From: Planctomycetaceae bacterium
GTDB taxonomy: Bacteria > Planctomycetota > Phycisphaerae > Phycisphaerales > SM1A02
NCBI GenBank assembly: GCA_947490615.1
Contig: CANLHK010000004.1
Span: 186,001-250,000 of the forward strand
Direction: 5' to 3'
Length of the DNA stretch: 64,000 nucleotides
Part shown: in pieces, positions 18,401-26,257 of the stretch
Position numbering within the stretch: the first letter of the stretch is position 1
How the letters are laid out: the number at the start of each line of letters is the position of its first letter
Program-made: the position numbers and the translations under genes
Notes under the pieces: generated by a model
Seen by the model: the letters and a program-made list of their open reading frames with translations, nothing else
Told to the model about the DNA's origin: nothing
The model's database searches: none

Positions 18401-18534
18401 ACTTCGCTCGCAAGCGTCGGATCCTGACTGTGCAGCCGGGCGAGAAACGCGCCGCGCGACAGCGTGGGGAGATCCGCAGCCTCGGCGAAGGCCTCTTGCA
18501 CGCGGTCAGGATCAAGTGGGGGCTCGGGCTCCAT
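15394..18534 (-). CDS. Transmembrane Ser/Thr protein kinase with C-terminal beta-propeller (WD40-like)
   Basis: 1046 aa. A short N-terminal region is followed by a complete Hanks-type kinase: GYGGMSAVY (85-93), VAVKVVRR with Lys107, HRDLKPGN (204-211), VIDFGIAAV with DFG at 224-226, and MSPEQARG. A single membrane segment (LVTALGVFLVVACALIVSLVLL, about 381-402) separates the kinase from some 600 residues of WD40/PQQ-like repeats, for example HRRPVHAIAWSPDNLRVASASTDGTVRVWDV near the end. The propeller would be extracytoplasmic and could sense a ligand. It lies 69 nt downstream of an ECF sigma gene on the same strand, the ECF/kinase pairing known from planctomycetes, so kinase control of the sigma factor is plausible inference. 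Confidence 0.93.
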   Translation of the reverse strand: MEPEPPLDPDRVQEAFAEAADLPTLSRGAFLARLHSQDPTLASEVSSLLGYHAESQTTEVKPFSASPATLVGSTIAGCNIDGLLGYGGMSAVYSATQDFPRRRVAVKVVRRERLSASARRRLRVEAEALARLDHPNIARVYAAGSQRMGEDERESPYIVMELIENALPLTEWSNRQQLTARARILLIATIADAVEHAHRAGVIHRDLKPGNVIVGNDGAPKVIDFGIAAVRDSTVTAATEGPMGTLAYMSPEQARGRTIDTRSDVWGLGALLYDLLSDHPPFDGGDPSIAAHLEHLLHGTAQPIAPLAAAAHGPAFAASLPAATDAVLHKALASEPDRRYRSALEFADELRRVLAGETLIAQPDSEWDAFVRVTRKHRARLVTALGVFLVVACALIVSLVLLRREGQEHDRADWAAYVASLSAASAMLDRGDASAAHDMLLQAPPALRGWEWHALERAIDQTVWEVAYAVGQQVYCVDWSLDSTRIAVAASGSISVLDAERRRELWRTPEPNLLPAWRVIMMANGDTIALYHDGTLRRFNASGSVVAQGLIKASSDLASNAARTRLFAEELGGAQEIDPSTLERIGGFAAQPPLTGAVGAVAVTADARHFLVGTMDGEVTAFRSDDGARLWSFTAERRNSGQTGDQIRAVAISPDDRVAVAVCLAGVFAFELASGERLWHLPGVESNYRGVKFSSDGREVIASAWAESVDRLDATTGAHLATIAGAYSQVWHSAPSPDGKWIASGTFSAHVKVFDSHASSRAEEFACDGSAILTVSQHKDRIYATTANGGLFALSTERGSTPVLLASSLHANAVYALPSGELAVAHDGGVAWLSSDGSILRSVETASPATRVGSLDRGATTTVRLEDEQMLALSTADGSVVWSTHHFKRGSTVALETARRNEVVLPRGVTGLSGLLDTSSMEERALVREIEYASCGALSPDRKLVAIGSVARASELAIVDARTYQLVAQLPNHRRPVHAIAWSPDNLRVASASTDGTVRVWDVANKQEVLTAWRGSCRDLAWDSEHTLWLACDDGLLRALRVTPWQ

Positions 18535-18603
18535 CGTGGATCACATCATGGATTGCATCACGGTCTCTCTCGCGTTCTTCATGCGGAAACCGCGCGCAGC
18601 GCC

Positions 18604-19224
18604 TCACACTTCTCGGGCAACTTCGCGATCCAATGCACGCCGAAGCCACGCACGAGCGAAGGTCCAGTCTTTTTCAGTGGTCGAGTCGCTCACGCCAAGG
18701 ACCTTGGCGGCGTCGATGTTGGAGAGCCCAAGCATGGAGCGCAGGCGCGCAACCTCCGCCGCGCGCGGATACTCGGCGTTGAGCCTCTCGAGGGCGGCGG
18801 GAAGTCCGTAGTCGGCAGCAACGCGGTAGTGGTCGGGGCTGCTGAGCTCACTCGCCACAAAAGTCAGCGGCAAAGGCGGCTTGCCACCGCCGCGCTTGAT
18901 GGCCTTGCGTGAGCGAGCGAGGTCAACCAACGCCTGTTCGCAGGCGCGGGCGATGGCGCCGAAGAAATGACGACGGCTCTCCCACGCTCCCGGCGGGTGG
19001 GAATGGACGCGGACAAAAATTTCTTGCACGAGCACCGTCGGGTGGAGATCAGCGTTGCACGCATGACCCGCGGCCTCACGCGCAATCGCAGTCGCCGCCA
19101 TCGCACGAACCTCCGCATACACCGCTGTCCACACCTCTTCCGCTGCGAGCGCCGCCACTGCATCAGCGCCAAGTGCGCGATTCAAAGTCGTGGTGAGCGG
19201 GAGCGGAAGGGGGAGCGCGGGCAT
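18604..19224 (-). CDS. ECF-type RNA polymerase sigma factor
   Basis: 206 aa. Region 2 is recognisable in LHPTVLVQEIFVRVHS and the -10-recognition helix SRRHFFGAIARACEQALVDLARS. Region 4 carries a helix-turn-helix, LSNIDAAKVLGVSDSTTEKDWTFARAWLRRAL. The form (HPTxLVxEaf, tRhFFxxAArxMRrxLvdxAR-like, KDWxxArawL) is the planctomycete/acidobacterial ECF subgroup that usually sits beside Ser/Thr kinases. It has no anti-sigma gene next to it; the kinase gene follows instead. The upstream region contains a 12-bp palindrome (AGATCGCGATCT, 19242-19253) overlapping a possible -10 (TAAGAT) and is shared with the divergent exported-protein gene. Confidence 0.88.
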   Translation of the reverse strand: MPALPLPLPLTTTLNRALGADAVAALAAEEVWTAVYAEVRAMAATAIAREAAGHACNADLHPTVLVQEIFVRVHSHPPGAWESRRHFFGAIARACEQALVDLARSRKAIKRGGGKPPLPLTFVASELSSPDHYRVAADYGLPAALERLNAEYPRAAEVARLRSMLGLSNIDAAKVLGVSDSTTEKDWTFARAWLRRALDREVAREV

Positions 19225-19284
19225 AGGGAGCGACCAAAGTCAGATCGCGATCTTAGAGAACTTTCCATTTCCCTCTGTGGGAAA

Positions 19285-19311
19285 GAAACCCCAGGCACGC
19301 CAAGAGTCGAC
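19285..19311 (+). promoter_or_regulatory. Candidate ECF-type promoter before the beta-helix protein gene
   Basis: GAAACC, 15 nt, then GTCGAC resembles the general ECF consensus (GGAAC near -35, GTC near -10) and would start transcription just upstream of the AGGAG ribosome binding site. It lies in the region divergent from the ECF sigma gene. A TTTCCC-TCTGT-GGGAAA inverted repeat (19268-19284) abuts it. This is a motif resemblance only. Confidence 0.25.
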
Positions 19312-19325
19312 ACAGGAGCGTTCAA

Positions 19326-21746
19326 ATGAAGCGCCATTGGCTTGCGGTTGCGATCGTGTGCGGATACTCGTTGGGTACAACGGTTTGCGCGCAGGTGACG
19401 AGGTATGTCGACAACAACTCGGGCGACGGCAACAACCCGCCGCCGAAGTCGGTTGTGTTTCAGACGATCCAGGAGGCGATCGATCTGTCCGTCGATGGCG
19501 ACACCGTCAAGGTGTATCCAGGCACGTACACCTCGACTGCAAGCGAAGTTGTGAACTTGCGCGGCAAGGCGATTGTGTTGGAGGCGGCGGTGCCGATGGT
19601 GGTGGGCAACTACGCGACCTATGCGACGATTTACGGACAAGAAGCTCGGCGGGGGATTGTCGCGACGGAAAATGAGACGGATGCGACGGTGGTGCGTGGA
19701 CTCCGCGTGTTCAGCTGCCGCGTAAACCTCGGCGCGGCAATGATCGTCATGAACGGAAGTCCTCGGATTGAGGGGATGTACTTTGAGGGGAACTTCGCAA
19801 CTGATTCGGGCGGAGCACTCCTCTTGATCGGGAGCGCCTCTGTCATCCAAGACTGTTTGTTTCAGTCCAACACGGCGATTGGAAAGGGCGGTGCCATCCT
19901 GAACTCGCAAGGATCGATCTTGGTGGATTCGTGCGAGTTTGCGGACTGCACTGCGGCGCGTGGTGGCTCGATATTCACTCAGGACGATGCATCGACAGTG
20001 TTGAACACGGTGTTTCGGAACGCCTTGCGCTCGGGCTGCTGCCTTGCGCAGACCTTCGGGCTAGGTGTGTACGCAAAGGACTCTCATATCGCGATTTCAG
20101 CTAGTCTCTTCAAGGATCTCCGGATCAGCGACTGTTGTGGTACGGGGCATTTCGGCGCAGGAATTGTCGTCCATGGTGCCGACGCAGACGTGTTAGTGTC
20201 GGGATGCCAGTTTCTCAATAACAGAATCGAGGGTGGTGGTGGTGGTCGCGGAGGCGCGATCGCAGTCGGTACGGATGCAGATGCGCGCGGCAGCGTCCGC
20301 GTTGTCAACTCGGAATTTCAGGACAACTACGCCAGTGCGGATGGCGGTGCGATTGCGATGCAAAGCGGGGATCGACTGGAGATCGATGGCGTCGGTGGCG
20401 CTCAAACACTTTTCAAGAGCAACTCCTGCGGTCGCCTCGGCGGCGCGATCTCCGTGAATGTCGATTGGAACCACCAAGGCACCTTTCTGCTCGATGATGG
20501 CGTTTTTGTAGAGAATTCAGCGATCGGCAATGGCACTGGCGGCGCAGTCTGGATCCGTCAGTCCAATGGGGGCCTCCGCGTGCTTACCGATTCGGTGTTC
20601 GTGCGTAACGGTGCCGCCGAGGGTGGCGCGCTGTACCTCGAGGGAACGAATTCGCTCAGCCAGATTGGTTCCACCGTGTACTGCGGCAACTTCTTGAGCA
20701 CCATCCGCGGCAGCTATTTGGATCTAACCAACAACTGCTTCACGGTCGATTGCAGCGACGCCAACGGGGACGCCTTTCCCGACAGTTGCGAACCCGAACT
20801 CGTCGACTGCAATGGGAACACGATCCCTGATCAGGAAGAGCTCATCGGCAACGACATCAACAACGACCAGATCCCTGACGACTGCCAGATCGGCGAGCTC
20901 GATTTCGACGGGCTCGAGAGCGAACTCGTCACGATGGACATGACGAGGATCCCGAACGAAAGTCCACTGCCAATCACGGCGCTCTGTTGGCGCGTCTACG
21001 CCAAGACGCGGCATCCCGATGCGTCGGTGATTTGCGTCTTCGGCAACGCAGCGCATTCGATGTCGGTTTCCGCTAGCGGTGGCTTCTACCAACATGGACA
21101 GGGCGGTGACACCGTCGAGTCAATCCTCTGTGGGCCGACGGGCGTGTTGCGCTACGACAGCTTCTTCACCATCGAAGCGAATTGCGCCCCCGAGTTCGAC
21201 CTGCTCGACCAGAACCTCGAGTCGGCGTTCAGTGGTTTCAACTGCTGCGGCAACTACTTCACCAACAACGGCGCGTACTTCGTCATGCCTGGCGCAGCAG
21301 GAAGCCAGGCTGGTTCGGATCAGCGGATTCTGTTGATGCAGGTGACGACCATGTCGGCGATCAAGCCTTCGGCTTCCATCAACCTGCTCGGGCGACACCA
21401 TCTGCAGAATCCCGACAGCAGCTGGAGCGAGTGGAATGCCTTCGGACTTGCCATTCCAGATCCGATCATGGTCGACTGCAACGGCAACGGCATCCATGAC
21501 TCCATCGAGATTGCCACTGGCCAAGTCGCCGACTCCGATCGCAATGGCTTGCCCGACAACTGCCAGCAATGTCTTGGTGATGTCGACAGCAACGGCGCCG
21601 TCGATGTCGACGACTTGATCGAAATCCTGGTTGCGTGGGGTGACCCGAACCCTGGCGCTGCGGATCTCGACGGCAACGGCGTGGTCAACGCGGCAGATCT
21701 GATCCAGGTCCTGGACGGCTGGGGCGCGTGTATCCAGCGGCCTTGA
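19326..21746 (+). CDS. Exported right-handed beta-helix protein with dockerin-like C-terminus
   Basis: 806 aa with a Sec signal peptide (KRHWLAVAIVCGYSLGTTVCA). It starts like parallel beta-helix proteins: RYVDNNSGDGNNPP, TIQEAIDLSVDGDTVKVYPGTY. Repeating rungs follow to about residue 470 (NSPRIEGMYF-like, CLFQSNTAIGKGGAI, DGGAIAMQSG). A Ca-binding linker (DCNGNTIPDQEELIGNDINNDQIPDDCQ) and a second globular region follow. The C-terminus has two dockerin-type loops (VDSNGAVDVDDLIEILVAWG and DLDGNGVVNAADLIQVLDGWG). AGGAG 7 nt upstream supports the start. The product should be extracellular or surface bound; polysaccharide binding is only a guess. Divergent from the ECF sigma gene and overlapping or abutting the next gene. 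Confidence 0.88.
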   Translation: MKRHWLAVAIVCGYSLGTTVCAQVTRYVDNNSGDGNNPPPKSVVFQTIQEAIDLSVDGDTVKVYPGTYTSTASEVVNLRGKAIVLEAAVPMVVGNYATYATIYGQEARRGIVATENETDATVVRGLRVFSCRVNLGAAMIVMNGSPRIEGMYFEGNFATDSGGALLLIGSASVIQDCLFQSNTAIGKGGAILNSQGSILVDSCEFADCTAARGGSIFTQDDASTVLNTVFRNALRSGCCLAQTFGLGVYAKDSHIAISASLFKDLRISDCCGTGHFGAGIVVHGADADVLVSGCQFLNNRIEGGGGGRGGAIAVGTDADARGSVRVVNSEFQDNYASADGGAIAMQSGDRLEIDGVGGAQTLFKSNSCGRLGGAISVNVDWNHQGTFLLDDGVFVENSAIGNGTGGAVWIRQSNGGLRVLTDSVFVRNGAAEGGALYLEGTNSLSQIGSTVYCGNFLSTIRGSYLDLTNNCFTVDCSDANGDAFPDSCEPELVDCNGNTIPDQEELIGNDINNDQIPDDCQIGELDFDGLESELVTMDMTRIPNESPLPITALCWRVYAKTRHPDASVICVFGNAAHSMSVSASGGFYQHGQGGDTVESILCGPTGVLRYDSFFTIEANCAPEFDLLDQNLESAFSGFNCCGNYFTNNGAYFVMPGAAGSQAGSDQRILLMQVTTMSAIKPSASINLLGRHHLQNPDSSWSEWNAFGLAIPDPIMVDCNGNGIHDSIEIATGQVADSDRNGLPDNCQQCLGDVDSNGAVDVDDLIEILVAWGDPNPGAADLDGNGVVNAADLIQVLDGWGACIQRP

Positions 21747-21757
21747 TGAGGTGCTCC

Positions 21758-23242
21758 ATGCGTGACCTCGCGTTCGTACTCGCATCCTGCGCGCTTGCGT
21801 CGCTGGCATTCGGTGACTCGGTGGAGTTGCCGACGCTGGTGCACTCACCGCAGTCGTCGCCATTCAATGTGCTCGGCGGCGACCTCGCGCTGACGACGCC
21901 AACCGTGTGCGTGGTCGGCGTGCGCGGCGCGGATGGCCTGGCACTGAACCAGGGCGCCGTCGAGAGTTTCGAATTGAGGTCTGACGGTTGGACCTACCTC
22001 CAACGGCTGCAGCCAAGCGAACTCGCAGCGGGCGATCAGTTCGGCGAGGCGGTCGCGGGCGACGCGCAGTGGATGGTTTCCAGTGCGACTCGCCACGACG
22101 CAGCGGGCGTTGATGCGGGAGCCGTGTGGATCTATCGCCGCGAGGGGAGATTCTGGCAAGGAGCGCAACAACTGCTCCCGGGCATGGGGTCGGATGGTGC
22201 GCGATTTGGTTCAGCCCTCGCTCTTTCTGGAAACTGGCTTGCGATCGGCTCACCGACGGCGAGTTCGGGCGGAGTCGTGACGCTCTACCAACTCGTCGGC
22301 TCGACCTGGCAGTTTGATCGGACCATTGCCAATCCGAGTCCCGCGCAAGGCGATCGATTCGGCGATGCGCTCGCGCTCACGAGCGATCGGCTTGTCGTGG
22401 GAGATCCGTTTGACGACACGCAGTCCATCGATCGCGGCGCTGTGTTCGTCTACGAGCACGCGGGTCGATCGTGGACGCTCGGCGCGACGCTGGCTCCGTC
22501 GAGCAGTTCGGATCGGCAGTACTTCGGCCGTTCGCTCGCGCTCGGCGCTTCGCGACTTGCCGTGGGTGCCAACGGCGCGGACGCTTCAAGCGGAACGAGT
22601 GCGAGCGGAATGGTGGAGGTCTTTGATCTCATGGGCGGCGTCTGGCTGCGCAGCGCAGAACTTCGTCCCGACACGGCTGTGGTCGGAGGTCACTTTGGTT
22701 GGGATGTTGCGATGGAATCATCGACGATCGTCGTCGGCGAACCTGGATTTGGTGCGGGCAGTGCGGTCCCGTTGGTCGGACGCTCGCATGTGTTCGCGCA
22801 AACCGCCGGTGGGCTCTGGACTCTTGAGTGGAGTCTCCAGGCCGAGTTTCCTGCGGCGCAGGATGTCTTGGGCACTTCAGTCGCGTATGCGAGTGGACGG
22901 CTCGTCGTCGCTGCACCGGGACGATCGGGACAGGCGGGCGCCTTGATGTCGATCGATCTCAATGCCGACTGCGATGGCAACTCGATCTCCGATCTGCTTC
23001 AAGTCGCAGCCGACCCCGCGCTCGACTGCAACGGCGACCTTGTGCTTGACGCCTGTCAGCCCATCAACTGCGACTGCCCGTCCGACCTGAACGGCGACGG
23101 CGTCGTGAGTTCGGCCGATCTCGCAGTGCTCCTCGCGCAGTGGGGCAACTACGGTCAGGGCAGCGCCGACATGAACGGCGACTTCGAGGTGGATGCGTTT
23201 GACCTCGCCCTCCTCCTCGCCAGCTGGGGACCTTGTCCCTAA
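21758..23242 (+). CDS. Exported FG-GAP-like beta-propeller protein with dockerin-like C-terminus
   Basis: 494 aa with a signal peptide (RDLAFVLASCALASLAFG). The body is built of seven-bladed-propeller-type repeats of the FG-GAP kind: AGDQFGEAVAGD, DGARFGSALALSGNWLAIG, QGDRFGDALALTSDRLVVGDP, DRQYFGRSLALGASRLAVG, VGGHFGWDVAMESSTIVVGEP. The C-terminus carries DCDGNSISDLLQ-type Ca loops and a dockerin-like pair (DLNGDGVVSSADLAVLLAQWG, DMNGDFEVDAFDLALLLASWG). I chose the ATG with GAGGTG just upstream; an ATG 4 codons earlier overlaps the previous stop (TGATG). Probably co-transcribed with the beta-helix gene. Confidence 0.88.
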   Translation: MRDLAFVLASCALASLAFGDSVELPTLVHSPQSSPFNVLGGDLALTTPTVCVVGVRGADGLALNQGAVESFELRSDGWTYLQRLQPSELAAGDQFGEAVAGDAQWMVSSATRHDAAGVDAGAVWIYRREGRFWQGAQQLLPGMGSDGARFGSALALSGNWLAIGSPTASSGGVVTLYQLVGSTWQFDRTIANPSPAQGDRFGDALALTSDRLVVGDPFDDTQSIDRGAVFVYEHAGRSWTLGATLAPSSSSDRQYFGRSLALGASRLAVGANGADASSGTSASGMVEVFDLMGGVWLRSAELRPDTAVVGGHFGWDVAMESSTIVVGEPGFGAGSAVPLVGRSHVFAQTAGGLWTLEWSLQAEFPAAQDVLGTSVAYASGRLVVAAPGRSGQAGALMSIDLNADCDGNSISDLLQVAADPALDCNGDLVLDACQPINCDCPSDLNGDGVVSSADLAVLLAQWGNYGQGSADMNGDFEVDAFDLALLLASWGPCP

Positions 23243-23267
23243 CACCTCGGCTCAGCGAGCGCGCGCG

Positions 23268-24692
23268 TCACAGCACCAGTTCGGCTCCTGCTTCGATCTC
23301 GCGCGGGAGATCTGTGTCGGCGAGGTCGTCGGCTTCGAGGGCGGTCTGCGCGAGGATCTCAATACGCGCGTTCACATCGCCGTTGGGTCGGCGTGGCACT
23401 TTCACGCCGAGGCGTTCGAGCCAGGCGCCGTTGCGGTTGGATTGAATTTGGTGGCTTGACGCGGGGCTGTCATCACCCGAGGCGTTCTTGATCGGCGCGA
23501 ACTCTTCGATGCGCGCGGTTTCCATCACGAGGCTCTTGCTCGCGAGCGCGAGCGCGTCGAAGACGAAGGCTTCAAACTTGATGGCGTTGGGCTCGACGGG
23601 ATCAATCGTCTTGCCTTGCGTGCTGCACCAGTAGGGGACCTTCTTCTTGGCGCGATGAAAGGGCAGCGCGAAGTCGCCCACGGTGAGTCGATCGAGGAAG
23701 CTGAGCGAGATCAGATGAATCGCGACCGAGCCCGCGTTGAAGCGGAGCGCTCCTTGGCCATCGACCGCGTTGGTGAGTTGGCTCGGCATGTCGCTGTACT
23801 CAACGACGCCCGTCTTGCCGCCGCCGACATCGCAAAAGACGCCGACCTTCTCCGCGGCGTCGCGCTTGGCAACCATCTTGCTTGACATCTCACCGGACGA
23901 GCTCGCGGAGCGCGCGTGCAGTCCGAGGAAGACGGGGTCGACGATGCGCACCAGCGGATTGTCGACTTGGAAATATGAGAGATGCGCGATCCCGCGCGCG
24001 AGCATGTCTTGAAGCGCGCCGCTGTGATGGAGCGCGCGGATCGCGCCGCCGTGGCCATCGGGGTTGACCGCGAGCGCACTCGGATGCTCGAGCATGAGCT
24101 TGCCCTCGAAGGTGATCGACGGCATCGTGCCCTGCGGAAAGAGGAAGGTGTCGGAGGGGTTGCGACCGAACCAGTTGTTGTCGCGAAAGAACGCATGCGT
24201 GTCGGCGTCGTTCAGCGGACTGGTCATGATGTACCAAGGGATCGCGCAGCCGTAGCGTTTTTCGGCTGCCGCGATTTGCTCGGCGAAGACGCGAAAGAGC
24301 GGCTTGCCCGTCACGACGGTCGCGGGATAGGTGCCCTTGGGTCCCTTCCAACCGAGTCGTGTTCCCTGACCGCCTGCGACGGTGAACGCAGCGACCTTGC
24401 CTTCGCGCAACAGCGACTCGCCGTGCGCGCGCGCGTCAGCAGTGCGCGAACCGAGCGCGATGTATGGAGCGGGCGCGAGTGTCATGGGATCGACTTTCGC
24501 GTCTCCGCGATGGCCTTGAGCCTTCAGCTCAGCGACGAGTTTCGCCATGAGCGCGAGATCGACCTCAGCGAGTTGCGCGAGGAATTCCTGGCGCTGACGC
24601 GGCGCGAGCTCAGCGAGGTGGCGCAGGACCTGACCTTGCCCGTGGGCATGGAAGGCTTCGGTGATCCGAGGCTCGATTTCGGCGGACAACAT
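23268..24692 (-). CDS. UDPGP-family nucleotidyltransferase, probably UDP-N-acetylglucosamine pyrophosphorylase (UAP1-like)
   Basis: 474 aa cytoplasmic UTP:sugar-1-phosphate uridylyltransferase. The signature FTVAGGQGTRLGWKGPKGTY (about 103-122) and later IPWYIMTSPLNDADT, FLFPQGTMPSI, PDGHGGAIRAL and YFQVDNPLVRIVDPVFLG match the eukaryotic-type UAP/USP group rather than bacterial GlmU or GalU. Product UDP-GlcNAc (or UDP-GalNAc/UDP-Glc) would feed envelope glycan synthesis; substrate specificity cannot be settled by eye. The gene follows phoU on the same strand with a 17-nt gap and is convergent with the FG-GAP dockerin gene (25-nt gap). Confidence 0.85.
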   Translation of the reverse strand: MLSAEIEPRITEAFHAHGQGQVLRHLAELAPRQRQEFLAQLAEVDLALMAKLVAELKAQGHRGDAKVDPMTLAPAPYIALGSRTADARAHGESLLREGKVAAFTVAGGQGTRLGWKGPKGTYPATVVTGKPLFRVFAEQIAAAEKRYGCAIPWYIMTSPLNDADTHAFFRDNNWFGRNPSDTFLFPQGTMPSITFEGKLMLEHPSALAVNPDGHGGAIRALHHSGALQDMLARGIAHLSYFQVDNPLVRIVDPVFLGLHARSASSSGEMSSKMVAKRDAAEKVGVFCDVGGGKTGVVEYSDMPSQLTNAVDGQGALRFNAGSVAIHLISLSFLDRLTVGDFALPFHRAKKKVPYWCSTQGKTIDPVEPNAIKFEAFVFDALALASKSLVMETARIEEFAPIKNASGDDSPASSHQIQSNRNGAWLERLGVKVPRRPNGDVNARIEILAQTALEADDLADTDLPREIEAGAELVL

Positions 24693-24709
24693 GCGGGTTT
24701 CCAGAGGGA

Positions 24710-25390
24710 TTAGGGCGACGGCGGCAGCGGCTTCGACCAGCCCTCAGGTCGGTGGCGCACGATGAGACCTGCGTGGAGGTAGATCACTTGCTCGCACACA
24801 TTCGTGCAGTGGTCGGCGATCCGCTCGATCGACTTGGTGATGGTGAGCAGGCGAAACGCGTAGTCGACAGGCAGCGCTCCAGCAGCAACTTGCTCCTGCG
24901 CGGTGCGGAGGAGCTGCGTGCGGAAGCTCGCCACCGTGTCGTCAAAGAGCAGGACTTGCTGGGCGAGACTGGTGTTGCCCGCCGCGAGCGCGCGGTTGGT
25001 GTCGCGCAACATGCCGATGACCGAGTTGGCCATGACCCGAAAGACATCAGGAATCCGCGCGGGCAGTTGCACATCGGAGAGCACCGCTTCGGCGATGTCG
25101 ACGGCGCAGTCGGCGACGCGTTCGAGCTCGTTGTTGACCTTCACGATGGTGAGGACCGAGCGGATCGATTTCTCGTCGGTCACGCCCATGGCCAAGAGCG
25201 GAATCGAGGCGCGCTCGATCTCGACATCAACGCGGTCGACCTCTTCATCAGCGGCGATGACCAACGCAGCCTTCACGCGATCGCCGTCGAAGTAGCTCTC
25301 GACGGCTTTGAGCGTGATGTCGAGGACGCGGTCGCCTTGAGCGACGATGTCGTTGCGCAGATGCGCGAGCTGGTCGTTGAAGTTCGGCAC
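24710..25390 (-). CDS. phoU: Phosphate transport system regulatory protein PhoU
   Basis: 226 aa, two three-helix PhoU repeats. Repeat 1 spans QLAHLRNDIVAQGDRVLDITLKAVESY to VNNELERVADCAVDIAEAVL; repeat 2 spans PDVFRVMANSVIGMLRDTNRAL to ITKSIERIADHCTNVCEQVIYL. The ERVAD and ERIADH metal-binding motifs are both present. PhoU links the Pst transporter to the PhoR/PhoB signalling pathway. No pst or pho genes lie nearby. The start is a GTG (VPNFNDQLAHL); the long upstream open frame is the shadow of pdxJ. TATACT ends 8 nt before the GTG, and the gene is divergent from pdxJ. Confidence 0.93.
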   Translation of the reverse strand: MPNFNDQLAHLRNDIVAQGDRVLDITLKAVESYFDGDRVKAALVIAADEEVDRVDVEIERASIPLLAMGVTDEKSIRSVLTIVKVNNELERVADCAVDIAEAVLSDVQLPARIPDVFRVMANSVIGMLRDTNRALAAGNTSLAQQVLLFDDTVASFRTQLLRTAQEQVAAGALPVDYAFRLLTITKSIERIADHCTNVCEQVIYLHAGLIVRHRPEGWSKPLPPSP

Positions 25391-25398
25391 AGTCGGCG

Positions 25399-25404
25399 AG
25401 TATA
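25399..25404 (-). promoter_or_regulatory. -10 element TATACT, near-leaderless promoter for phoU
   Basis: TATACT on the minus strand ends 8 nt before the phoU GTG start. It is close to the consensus TATAAT and supports the GTG choice. Confidence 0.55.
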
Positions 25405-25471
25405 CCTGTGGCGCGTATGCTGCACCGCGTGGAGCTCGCTGCCAAGAGCCTCCGACGAGGAACCGCCAACG

Positions 25472-26212
25472 ATGCCGAAACTCTGCGTGAACATCGACCA
25501 TGTTGCGACGATCCGCCAAGCGCGGCGTGGGCATGAGCCTGATCCTGTGCACGCCGCGATCGAGGCCGAGGCGGGCGGCGCCGACGGCATCACCGTGCAC
25601 CTGCGGGAGGATCGTCGGCACATTCAGGACGCCGACCTCTTGCGCATCAAGGAAGTTGTCCGCACTCGGTTCAACCTCGAGATGGCTGCGACCGAAGAGA
25701 TGGTCGCCATCGCCATCGCCCTCAAGCCGCACTTGGCCATGTTTGTGCCCGAACGACGGCAGGAAGTCACCACCGAGGGCGGCCTTGATGTTCGTTCCCA
25801 AGTGGAGCGCATCGGAATGGCCGTGGCGCGGCTGAAACAGGCGGGAATTCCCGTGAGTGCGTTCATTGACGCCGATGAACAGCAGATCGAGGCGGCCGCC
25901 CGCGCAGGCTTTGATTGCTGCGAGATTCACACGGGTCCCTACGCGCACGCGTGTCACGGCGGCCCTGGCAACGAGGCAGCCGATGGATCGCGCGCCGTTG
26001 TCGAACTGGCCAAGATCGCGCAGGCCGCAGCTGCGATCCAGTCGCGCGGCATGCAAGTCAATGCTGGCCATGGGTTGAATACGGCCAATGTTGGCGCGGT
26101 CGCCGCGATCAAGGGTGTGCGCGAGCTCCACATCGGCCACTCGATCGTCTCGCGGGCGGTCTTCATCGGACTGCGCGCGGCCGTCGCTGAGATCAAGTTG
26201 GCCATGCACTGA
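25472..26212 (+). CDS. pdxJ: Pyridoxine 5'-phosphate synthase
   Basis: Last step of the DXP-dependent vitamin B6 route: condenses 3-amino-2-oxopropyl phosphate with deoxyxylulose 5-phosphate. 246 aa, typical. CVNIDHVATIRQARRG, GADGITVHLREDRRHI, FNLEMAATEEM, CLVPERRQE-like MFVPERRQEVTTEGGLDV, AFIDADEQQIEAA, VNAGHGLN and ELHIGHSIVSRAVFIGL are all diagnostic. GACGAGGAA about 9 nt upstream of the ATG is a fair ribosome binding site, unlike the leaderless neighbours. Divergent from phoU. A 45-nt gap with its own -10 separates it from dapA. Confidence 0.96.
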   Translation: MPKLCVNIDHVATIRQARRGHEPDPVHAAIEAEAGGADGITVHLREDRRHIQDADLLRIKEVVRTRFNLEMAATEEMVAIAIALKPHLAMFVPERRQEVTTEGGLDVRSQVERIGMAVARLKQAGIPVSAFIDADEQQIEAAARAGFDCCEIHTGPYAHACHGGPGNEAADGSRAVVELAKIAQAAAAIQSRGMQVNAGHGLNTANVGAVAAIKGVRELHIGHSIVSRAVFIGLRAAVAEIKLAMH

Positions 26213-26245
26213 CATGTGCTGACCTGCCTTGCCGCGCTCGCGCGC

Positions 26246-26251
26246 TACACT
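26246..26251 (+). promoter_or_regulatory. -10 element TACACT, leaderless promoter for dapA
   Basis: TACACT ends exactly 6 nt before the dapA ATG. The 15-mer TACACTCGCGCCATG is identical to the one at moxR. Confidence 0.65.
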
Positions 26252-26257
26252 CGCGCC

